From contig NC_087062.1 in the NCBI RefSeq assembly GCF_963678635.1, positions 48,890,552 to 48,954,551 of the forward strand: a DNA stretch of 64,000 nt. Direction: 5' to 3'. Position 1 is the stretch's first letter; each line of letters begins with the position of its first letter. The position numbers and the translations under genes are program-made. Below the pieces are notes generated by a model. The model was not told the origin of the DNA, made no database searches, and saw only the letters and a list, made by a program, of their open reading frames with translations. The stretch comes from Symsagittifera roscoffensis (lineage: Eukaryota > Xenacoelomorpha > Acoela > Convolutidae). Positions 56,983 to 64,000 of the stretch are shown piece by piece.

Positions 56983-59900
56983 CTAAACCACGTTCATTTG
57001 CCCACTCATTATCTCCGGAGCATGAGCATCGTCCATCAACTTGACACACCATATCTTTTTCAAAGGCGTCGCTTCCTGCACAGATGGTTCCAGATTGGTA
57101 CGGACGACCGTACCATGTGGCAGCAATCTGGTTGGGCGTTTCGAAACTGCTATCAGCTCGAGCTCGTCTGCGGCATTATCCACCACAGTGCCCTCTTCTT
57201 CTGAGGTGTATCTGTCCCTGTCTGGATCCTGATGTGTTTCTCGGTCCAGCCCACGCTGCTTCCAGTCTACCAATAAGGAGTGGATTGCGATCTCTGACAT
57301 ATCGGAATTGGAAGTTGTTTCAGACGTGTTGTCCAAGCACTGGGGCCTCGAGTCAACACTTGAGTCGGCTGATTTCCCAACATCATATTCCAAGTTGTCT
57401 GAGATGTTTCTTGACTCCCCGGACAAAACTCTGTCCATCGGTCGCTTCAAACCCGACTCCCCGGACAAAATTCTGCCCCTAGGTGGTCTCGTCAACCTCT
57501 CCCCGGACAAGTCGTCCTGCACGGGCTCAAAGGTGTCTGACTCCTCGGACGAGTCGTCCTTGACTGGCTCGAAGGTATCAGACTCCCCGGACATTGTCTC
57601 GTCCACGGACGAACAATCTGGGCTCGGCTCGTATTCTTCTTTTGCATCCGTGAAATGCACTCTCCTCGTGAAGCTAGATTTCGACCTGATCCTGACTTCC
57701 TCAGTAGTTTGGTTCTGATTCCGTGTTCCATATTCAGTGAACGAAGTTCTCAACAAGACCTCCTTCGGCATCGAGCTCACCAGCTGGTTGACAATCGACC
57801 TGCAATCCCGTTCAACGCCTCGGCTGCGAATGGACACTGGCCTCTTCTCTGTTCTCTCGGTGACAGTCAACCGCTGCATGGTCTCCATCCTTTCACGATC
57901 ATGCCTATCCACTTCCCTGTCCAACAAGTCACGGAGCTTTCCCATGACATCCGGCGCCACGTTCACCGTCCTGTTCAATAGAGCCATGCTGTTTATGCCC
58001 AGCCTGGTAAGTTCTTGCTGTACCAAGTTGGATCGGACTAGCAGATCCAACGGAACGGATTCGCCTCTGGTTAAAAGCTTTATCTCCGCGGCCGTCTCCA
58101 CTGGGAGGTCAGGGTGTCCGGGTATAGGATGTCCTGACTTGTCTAACCACCTAGTAAGTGGCAGCTTGTCGTAGGTTTCTTTGTCCAGAAAGGAAAACCC
58201 GTCTTTGATCTCTGATTGGTTAGCCTGTTTATCCTCGAGGCGCTCATAAAATTCTGTCTTTTTGCTGAGGCTATCTGCGTTCTGGTGCTTGTCACGGGTA
58301 CGGTGCTCTATGATCATGTGGTATCCATCCAGGCGCACAATCCAACGACCAATATAACTTTGGTCCATCGAATAGGTTTTCAGCCAGGCCAGGGCACGAT
58401 TATCCACACGTAACTTGAAGGGAGCACTCCCCAAGTAGGCTCTGTATTTTTCCACGAAAGTGATCACCGCAAACATCTCCGCTTTTGGTGCGCCGTACTT
58501 CATTTCAGTATCACTCAGGACTTTACTCCTGTAGGCTATCGGACGAAGAACCGTTCTTCCGTTCCACTCTTGCTCCTGGTGAAGTATGCCCGATATCGCA
58601 ACTACTGATGCATCCGTATCCAGCACGAACATCCCTTTCTCTGTTGGCATGCCGAGGACCGGTGCCACGCAAAGTTCACGTTTGATGTTTTCAAATGAAA
58701 CTTGTGCCTCATCAGTCCAGGTGAACTTTTTGCCCTTGTTTCTCATCAACCTCTGCATGGGGTATATTTTGTCAGCATACCCCTTGATGAACTCTCGATA
58801 ATAATTAGCGAATCCCAGAAAACTCATCAGCTGTGTATCTGTTTTAGGTGCCTTCCAGGTCAGCACCGCTTCAACCGCTTCGGGATCTGGTCTCACTCCA
58901 TGTTTGTCAACCAGGTGGCCCAGATACTTTATGGAATCCCTGAGGATTTCACACTTAGAGGGCTTATATTTCAGACCCGCCTGCTTCATGCAAGAAAACA
59001 CCTCCTCCAACCTCTCTATGTGGTCTTCTAAGGTTGGTGTTGCAATCACGACATCATCGACATAACACATGATGAGATTCCCGTATTTCTTAGTGACGCT
59101 CGTGAGTGCCTGGGCCATCAGTCGCTGGAATGTGGCCGTCGCGTTGCACAATCCGAATGGCATCCTCTTCCACTGGAACAGTCCCAGCTCACACGCGAAG
59201 CCTGTTTTCTCTCGATCTTGCTTTCTGAGTGGCACTTGCCAGAACGCAGAGCCCAAATCCAACGTCGTGAAGAACTTCTCGTCCCCCAGCTTGGATAGGC
59301 TCTCATCGATGCGGGGAATCGGGTATGCGTCCTTTATAGTCACTGCGTTCAGATAACGGAAATCACAACAAAATCTGAGTTGTCCCCGTTTCTTTTTCGC
59401 CATGACCACGCCACAAGCCCATCGGGACTTCGACGGCTCGATCATGTCGTACTCCATTAACATCTCGATTTCCTTCCTACACGCTTCTGACTTGTTTGGG
59501 GTCATTCTTCTCGCCCCTTCCCTATGAGGTACCGAGCCCTCTTCTATCTCAATCTCGTGCTCTACAAAATTACAACAACTTATGTCGGCCTTATGCTTTG
59601 AAAAAACGTCTGCGTTCCCATTTAGCACCGCTCTGAGCGAATCTAATTCCTTGTCTGATATTTTACCCTTCAGGTGTTCTATCTCAGGTAGGACAGGCTT
59701 ATTCGCTGCTAACTCTGCTTCCGTCGGCCTCTCAGGAAAGTTGGAACAACTAGACAGCCCATCATCTGTTTCCGACCTCATTGAAAACAATTTCCTAGAA
59801 GATTTCAATTCATTCACTCTTTTCATTATACATTCTTGGTTCGCATGTAATGGACATTTAGTTACATCAAACTTTTTCAAGTTCTCCACACTCTGAAAGT

Positions 59901-62877
59901 CTGTGTTCAGAGGCAAAGCGTAGCCAAGTTTCTTTCCCCTCTGTATTGTCACTGTTGTTGCTTCTGTGTTCAATAACACACTCACACACAGTCCGCTCTG
60001 AGTGAGTGAGAAGCTTCTTCCTAAAATAGCCGAGCTTTTACTGTTTGGATTTGGTACCAGACACACCTGTCTGTCATTGCTGAGTTCATTCAAGTTCCTC
60101 ATCCTAAATGTCGCTACTACGGCTTGGTTTGGTTTTAATCTAACTTTTCGATCCAGAAAAATCGGCACCTTGGCCTGATTAAGTAAGATCTTATTAAGGG
60201 GTCTCTTTTCATACTTTCTCTCAGGATCCTTGATCCTAATCAACCCGTCATTGAGATCGATCGTGACGTCAAAGTTGCGAACGAAATCCCTTCCTAAGAT
60301 GAACTGATCGGATTCGTCCAAATTCTCCACTACTAGGAAGCTCATCCAAAGATGTCTTCCTCCGAGCTGCAGTGAAATGATCGGGGTTTGTCCAGTGACA
60401 TAGATCGCTCCCTGATTGGCCGCTGCCAACCTGATGTTTGTCGGTATGAGATCCGACCTCTCGAAACCCATGTTGGTCCAAGTTTTGAGTGGCATGACAC
60501 TAACCACTGCTCCCGTGTCTAGCAATCCCTTTACGGAAAGTTGCTTGCCTTGCACGTCCAGCACGTGCGCAGCCAGATCGGCCTCGCAACCTATATGCAC
60601 CGCATCTTGTTCGAGCATCGCGTTGTGTCCGATTCCTCTAACCTTCAGCTCCACTTGACCAATGTATATCCGGCCAATCTGATCGTTCGCATCAGTTATG
60701 TGAGCTTTCGTGTAGATGTTGATGCCAACCACATTCATCAGGATCGGGTAAGGGCCATGGACATCGATATAATGTCCGTCCACTTTCATCAGCCTCGGAC
60801 CTCCCGTTGTGAGCAGCGCTCGCACTGCCCTGGAGTCCAGTTTGGGATCTTTCTCCTTCAGGTAGTCGGCATAGATGTCCACGTGGACTAGTGTAATCTC
60901 GGATGGTTCACTCAAGTTCTTGACCATCTGGTGCCCTGCGACTGAGATGATGGACCTTATTTTGGTCCCCTCCTTCGTCATGCCGAAAGTCTTACCAGAT
61001 ATAACGTTCAGTTTTAGTCCCTGTTTCCTGGGTTCCTCTTTGTCTTCTACTTTTGTCGTTTTACCCAGAACATTAAAACTTTCCCGAAGATCTGTGCTCT
61101 CCAGCTCCGACCTTACCCATTGCTCCATCTGCAGCGCTGTCCTTGCCGCCAGGCCGTAATCCACCTTGAGTGGGCTAGACGACTCTGCTTCGAGGTTCGA
61201 GGCTACCACCTCGTCAGGCCATGTCTTAACCTTTTTGGTCGTGAAGGTGCTCGGTGTCGTCTCCTTTCTCCGAGATTCAGCCTCGTTCATCAGACGTGCT
61301 CGACTGGCCTTGACACCCGAAAGCGCCTCTTCATGGCGGGGATGTTTCGCGTCCGCTAGTGCATCCCAAAACTGAGTACAATCCGACTTGAAGTGTCCCT
61401 CCAAATTACAGAAGAAACACCTCGGACCATATTTCATGATGAGCCCTCTGACGTACTCTTGATGATCCTCGTCGGTCGCGTCGGCGTCCTCGAGAAAGTA
61501 GCCTATGGCCTTCATGTTCTGTTTGTATGCAGAACACGCGGAAACGTGATGGTCCATCGAACCACAATTCGCACACGACCTCCTCTTATCCATGTCATCG
61601 CGAGGTTTGTACCAACTGGAATTCGCACCAGTGTTTGTCCCGCTATAGTTGCCATAATTGCTGTAACGGTTTTGCGCCCTCGGTTTTATGAGTAAATACT
61701 CGCGTGACTTCATACGCAAGTCGTCGGGCGTGGGTACCTGGTCAAGCGACAGGGTGAAGTGAGTGGCCAACATCGTCTTCAACTCCTCACTCCTTACTCC
61801 GTCCATGAACTTCGAAGCAATCGCCAAGTTTCGCTCGGATATTTTCTCATCTGGATTGCTTCTCCTCCTAAGCAATTCAAGGTCGTCCAAAAAGTTATCT
61901 ATGGATTCGTCATCTCTTTGACGCCTCTTCTCGAACTTCACCATAGCCTGGTGCCCTTGTACTCCAGAGCCGAAACGATTCAGCAGGATGTCGAATATCT
62001 TGCGAGCGCTGTCTCTCTCATTGGCTCTTTTCGCCATAACACAACTTAATGCAGTACCCTTCAGATTGCTCGTCAGCGCGCTGCACTCTTGTTTCTTGGA
62101 GAGATTCTCTTCCTCAAAGTGTAACTTCATCACCTTAATCCAAGTATCAATGCAGCCGTCTGACTCGTCTTTATATGACTTCGGCTTTTTCAGTGTCCTT
62201 CTTGACCTCTCTCCTCTCTCGGTTGACTTCGAGAGCTTGGTGATGAATGTTTCGAGAGATCTGTTCAGAGGCTCAAACATCGAGGCATACATCGTTGTGT
62301 CCTGTGAGACCCTAGTCAGATCTGGTACTGAACTGACTTGTGGCACAGTTGGCAACCTTGTCTCCGGGGTGGCATCTGCCTCCGGCGGGACTGGATTCGT
62401 CCAGCCAGGCCTCGACGGGGCTGCCCTTGGCCGCTCCTTGTTTCTGGGTTCGTAGTTCGTTCTCGAGCCTTGCTGGGCTCTGGCATTGCTGCCCGTACCA
62501 TCTCCATCATTTGCATGGCGTGAGCGCTCCCTTGGGTTGGAACGCTCCTGCCAATTGCTCCCATTCAGGATCGCGTCAAGCTTCCGCATCATTAAGTCAG
62601 ACTTTGCATCTAACCTTTTCTCCAGGCTAGTCATCGTGTGGGCGTAGGTACTATCATGATCGTTCAACAATCGTTCGATCTCCCTGGTCATCCTAGCCTC
62701 TCTTTCGTATGACTCTTTGTTTGCCTGTGCCAAGCTCTCCGCCAGGCATTGATCGGTGTTGCGAATCAACTGAGCCTGATCAACCCTCGCCTGCGACTTC
62801 ACATGCGTTAGTTTGTCTCTCAGATTCTCTTGACCTTTGTGAGCTCTCTCATCAACCTGATCTATTCTTTTAGTCAT
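56983..62877 (-). CDS. ORF2: Gag, protease, reverse transcriptase, RNase H
   Basis: 1,964 codons. Residues 1-100 form a predicted coiled coil. Residues 240-375 are a Gag capsid-like region (CIDTWIKVMKLHFEE to SEELKTMLA). Two CX2CX4HX4C zinc knuckles follow at 435-448 and 487-500. The aspartic protease has LLDTGAVVSVM (Asp about 787) and a later FILGRDF. The reverse transcriptase has TLDLGSAFWQ, the family motif MPFGLCNATATFQRLM and the catalytic YVDD at 1272-1275. RNase H follows (LDTDAS, VDNRALAW, NADSLS). A linker of about 400 residues with LSGES-type repeats precedes integrase. Gag and Pol share one frame with no shift between them. The start overlaps the stop of ORF1 (ATGACTAA). All catalytic motifs are intact in this part, and the frame ends at a TAG that copy A lacks. 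Confidence 0.92.
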   Translation of the reverse strand: MTKRIDQVDERAHKGQENLRDKLTHVKSQARVDQAQLIRNTDQCLAESLAQANKESYEREARMTREIERLLNDHDSTYAHTMTSLEKRLDAKSDLMMRKLDAILNGSNWQERSNPRERSRHANDGDGTGSNARAQQGSRTNYEPRNKERPRAAPSRPGWTNPVPPEADATPETRLPTVPQVSSVPDLTRVSQDTTMYASMFEPLNRSLETFITKLSKSTERGERSRRTLKKPKSYKDESDGCIDTWIKVMKLHFEEENLSKKQECSALTSNLKGTALSCVMAKRANERDSARKIFDILLNRFGSGVQGHQAMVKFEKRRQRDDESIDNFLDDLELLRRRSNPDEKISERNLAIASKFMDGVRSEELKTMLATHFTLSLDQVPTPDDLRMKSREYLLIKPRAQNRYSNYGNYSGTNTGANSSWYKPRDDMDKRRSCANCGSMDHHVSACSAYKQNMKAIGYFLEDADATDEDHQEYVRGLIMKYGPRCFFCNLEGHFKSDCTQFWDALADAKHPRHEEALSGVKASRARLMNEAESRRKETTPSTFTTKKVKTWPDEVVASNLEAESSSPLKVDYGLAARTALQMEQWVRSELESTDLRESFNVLGKTTKVEDKEEPRKQGLKLNVISGKTFGMTKEGTKIRSIISVAGHQMVKNLSEPSEITLVHVDIYADYLKEKDPKLDSRAVRALLTTGGPRLMKVDGHYIDVHGPYPILMNVVGINIYTKAHITDANDQIGRIYIGQVELKVRGIGHNAMLEQDAVHIGCEADLAAHVLDVQGKQLSVKGLLDTGAVVSVMPLKTWTNMGFERSDLIPTNIRLAAANQGAIYVTGQTPIISLQLGGRHLWMSFLVVENLDESDQFILGRDFVRNFDVTIDLNDGLIRIKDPERKYEKRPLNKILLNQAKVPIFLDRKVRLKPNQAVVATFRMRNLNELSNDRQVCLVPNPNSKSSAILGRSFSLTQSGLCVSVLLNTEATTVTIQRGKKLGYALPLNTDFQSVENLKKFDVTKCPLHANQECIMKRVNELKSSRKLFSMRSETDDGLSSCSNFPERPTEAELAANKPVLPEIEHLKGKISDKELDSLRAVLNGNADVFSKHKADISCCNFVEHEIEIEEGSVPHREGARRMTPNKSEACRKEIEMLMEYDMIEPSKSRWACGVVMAKKKRGQLRFCCDFRYLNAVTIKDAYPIPRIDESLSKLGDEKFFTTLDLGSAFWQVPLRKQDREKTGFACELGLFQWKRMPFGLCNATATFQRLMAQALTSVTKKYGNLIMCYVDDVVIATPTLEDHIERLEEVFSCMKQAGLKYKPSKCEILRDSIKYLGHLVDKHGVRPDPEAVEAVLTWKAPKTDTQLMSFLGFANYYREFIKGYADKIYPMQRLMRNKGKKFTWTDEAQVSFENIKRELCVAPVLGMPTEKGMFVLDTDASVVAISGILHQEQEWNGRTVLRPIAYRSKVLSDTEMKYGAPKAEMFAVITFVEKYRAYLGSAPFKLRVDNRALAWLKTYSMDQSYIGRWIVRLDGYHMIIEHRTRDKHQNADSLSKKTEFYERLEDKQANQSEIKDGFSFLDKETYDKLPLTRWLDKSGHPIPGHPDLPVETAAEIKLLTRGESVPLDLLVRSNLVQQELTRLGINSMALLNRTVNVAPDVMGKLRDLLDREVDRHDRERMETMQRLTVTERTEKRPVSIRSRGVERDCRSIVNQLVSSMPKEVLLRTSFTEYGTRNQNQTTEEVRIRSKSSFTRRVHFTDAKEEYEPSPDCSSVDETMSGESDTFEPVKDDSSEESDTFEPVQDDLSGERLTRPPRGRILSGESGLKRPMDRVLSGESRNISDNLEYDVGKSADSSVDSRPQCLDNTSETTSNSDMSEIAIHSLLVDWKQRGLDRETHQDPDRDRYTSEEEGTVVDNAADELELIAVSKRPTRLLPHGTVVRTNLEPSVQEATPLKKIWCVKLMDDAHAPEIMSGQMNVV
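57400..57612 (-). repeat. In-frame SGE repeats in the pol linker
   Basis: Degenerate tandem repeats encoding (L)SGES/SGER followed by charged spacers such as RPMDRVLSGES and DTFEPVQDDLSGE. On the plus strand this shows as recurring 'ctccccggacaa'. Copy A has the same array with a different arrangement (41690-41810). The array lies between RNase H and integrase, and the serines in acidic context look like possible kinase targets. Confidence 0.65.
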
Positions 62878-63808
62878 GTTTCCACCTCAGTTCATCTAGA
62901 CCATTCATTACGCCAGCGAACATGTCACTTATGTCGCCAGTGGCTCCAAATGACGGGGTTAGTCCCAGAGAAGATGAGGTCAACTGCGGCTGCAGCCTGG
63001 TGCTTGATGACGCACCGCCTTTTTGCTTGCTCATCGACGTCATTAATCTGTCGAATGTTGATGACGCTCCCATCGTTAACCCATCCGACATGGGCCTGGT
63101 CGGGGAGGTTGACGACGCCTTCCTGCTCATATCGTTCCTTGGGCACGGTGTGAAGTTCACATCCGGATGGGTTATCTCCGGGTAGTCATCACTGGAAGTC
63201 AAACCTACAGTTGGTAGTGACACCATGCATTCGTCGTACAAAGACTTCCAACTCTTCTTGGCCTTCGAACCCGTTTGTTCTTCACTCGGGCTTATACTCG
63301 ACATCATTGCGTTGTTGCTCTGCTTGGCCAGAGATGAGTGAGTACTAGCCGAATGTGAGTATTCCCCCCTCCACCTGTGACTTTTGGTCTCCGATTTGGA
63401 CATCCCTTTGAATAATACTTCCTCTCGCGGCTCGACCTCGGAACGCTCCGAGGTCTCCTCTGTCCTCTCGACTTCCTCCCGCTCGAGGTCCTCGCTCGGC
63501 TCAAAGTCGGGTCGAATGGGCGTCTGTTCTCCCTCGTCAAAGGGGTCCACAAGCGTTTCGCTCGCGGTTCCGGCTTCGGCGCTCCGCCTTTGATCGCCAT
63601 CGAGGTTTTTCTCGCTCCTCAATCTCATTCCGCTCTCTGAAAGATCAGGCTGACCTTTAGTCGATTCGTTTTCAGCAAACACGTCGGAGGCGCTGCTAAA
63701 CGAGGACTGGCTACACCTAGTTTTAAATTTTCGCGTGCTGCCCTTGCTCAGCCTGGGAATCTTAGTAGTCGATCCTAACGAGTCCCTGCGCTGCATACTT
63801 TGTGACAC
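62870..63808 (-). CDS. ORF1, 312-aa low-complexity protein
   Basis: Open from ATG at 63808 to TAA at 62870-62872. The N-terminal 50 residues are basic and serine-rich (RLSKGSTRKFKTR), the middle is strongly acidic (EDLEREEVERTEETSERSEVE), and the rest is Ser/Thr/Pro-rich. I see no known domain. The stop overlaps the ATG of ORF2 by 8 bases in the +1 frame, so ORF2 could be made by reinitiation or frameshifting. It may be an accessory or N-terminal Gag protein. No copy of it survives in copy A. Confidence 0.65.
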   Translation of the reverse strand: MSQSMQRRDSLGSTTKIPRLSKGSTRKFKTRCSQSSFSSASDVFAENESTKGQPDLSESGMRLRSEKNLDGDQRRSAEAGTASETLVDPFDEGEQTPIRPDFEPSEDLEREEVERTEETSERSEVEPREEVLFKGMSKSETKSHRWRGEYSHSASTHSSLAKQSNNAMMSSISPSEEQTGSKAKKSWKSLYDECMVSLPTVGLTSSDDYPEITHPDVNFTPCPRNDMSRKASSTSPTRPMSDGLTMGASSTFDRLMTSMSKQKGGASSSTRLQPQLTSSSLGLTPSFGATGDISDMFAGVMNGLDELRWKHD

Positions 63809-63832
63809 TCAATGACAATCTCAATGACAATC
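63809..63832. repeat. 12-bp direct repeat before ORF1
   Basis: TCAATGACAATC occurs twice in direct contact (63809-63820, 63821-63832), followed by a partial third unit (TTAGTGACTC). It lies immediately upstream of the ORF1 start codon in the element's leader. Confidence 0.75.
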
Positions 63833-64000
63833 TTAGTGACTCAGCTAAAGTTACACACACACGCAGGGCCTGCTTAGTATTGATATAATACTAACTCAAC
63901 CCTGTCGTATAGTATAACAGTATCACAAGATTCTCACAAGATATAATCAACACACAAAACACAATAGATAATCAGATAAGAATATCCTACAGGTGACAGC
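63833..64000 (-). other. Leader of copy B, cut by window end
   Basis: Non-coding leader upstream of ORF1. It includes a short CA run (63852-63863) and AT-rich sequence up to the window edge. I see no clear LTR end or primer-binding site, so the 5' end of the element probably lies to the right. Confidence 0.45.

Larger units (their letters stand above)
45021..64000 (-). mobile_element. Giant Ty3/Gypsy-type element, copy B
   Basis: A minus-strand retroelement whose internal part alone spans about 18.8 kb. Order from its 5' side (right): ORF1, gag-protease-RT-RNase H-integrase, macro-like module, hairpin region, coiled coil plus SGNH hydrolase, second SGNH-like region, unknown 503-aa region, unknown 1,328-aa ORF4. 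The domain order PR-RT-RH-IN places it in Ty3/Gypsy (Metaviridae). Ordinary members are about 5-9 kb with no more than an env gene after integrase. Here about 2,900 codons follow ORF2 and no membrane protein is seen. ORF2 and ORF3 carry isolated stops and shifts; ORF1 and ORF4 are open. Its 5' LTR is probably outside the window. Confidence 0.9.

Noticed and set aside
36100..64000. Two tandem full elements
   Set aside because: Copy A lacks most of gag-pol and is rearranged; only copy B is nearly complete.

Overview
The window reads as animal DNA, most likely a nematode of Caenorhabditis type. The left part is AT-rich, with A and T runs and TTTCAG-type splice acceptors. It has no bacterial-style operons, and it carries fragments of animal gene families (ionotropic glutamate receptor, cullin) next to a Ty3/Gypsy-class retroelement. 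The taxonomic call is inference from style, not from a species-specific marker.

Layout. (1) 1-4.2 kb: a duplicated segment with two copies of an exon encoding the last membrane helix (M4) of an ionotropic glutamate receptor. (2) 4.6-13.3 kb: three tandem units of about 2.5-3.0 kb that carry decayed fragments of a divergent cullin-like gene. C-terminal pieces lie on the plus strand and N-terminal helical-repeat pieces on the minus strand, so the unit contains an inversion. (3) 14.6-24.4 kb: three diverged tandem units of about 3 kb with one short conserved coding-like island. (4) 24.4-36.1 kb: AT-rich DNA with short degenerate repeats, inverted copies of repeats from regions 3 and 4, a GC-richer ORF island (27.5-28.4 kb) bracketed by AAACCGCTCAAA-type repeats, and a tRNA-like remnant. 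I recognise no intact host gene in these 36 kb.

(5) From about 36.1 kb the DNA becomes GC-richer and nearly everything reads on the minus strand. Two copies of one giant retroelement lie here. Copy A (about 36.1-43.4 kb) is heavily deleted and rearranged. Copy B (about 45.0-63.8 kb) is nearly complete internally and its upstream end probably lies beyond 64 kb. Reading copy B on the minus strand: ORF1 (312 aa, low complexity); ORF2, an originally continuous Gag-protease-RT-RNase H-integrase polyprotein that runs on into a macro-domain-like module; about 490 bp of non-coding DNA with two hairpins preserved in both copies; ORF3, a coiled-coil protein with a complete SGNH/GDSL hydrolase triad, followed by a second SGNH-like region and then an unknown 503-aa region; and ORF4, an intact 1,328-aa protein of unknown function. 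ORF2 and ORF3 of copy B carry single stop codons and 1-base shifts. At most of these sites copy A has a sense codon or the other frame, so they look like recent lesions.

The extra block after integrase (macro-like module, hydrolase ORF, ORF4) occupies the position where env lies in retroviruses, but I see no signal peptide or membrane anchor. It is about as long as gag-pol and keeps the same order in both copies, so it belongs to the element. This is the best candidate in the window for an undescribed system. I could not place the LTRs or the primer-binding site.
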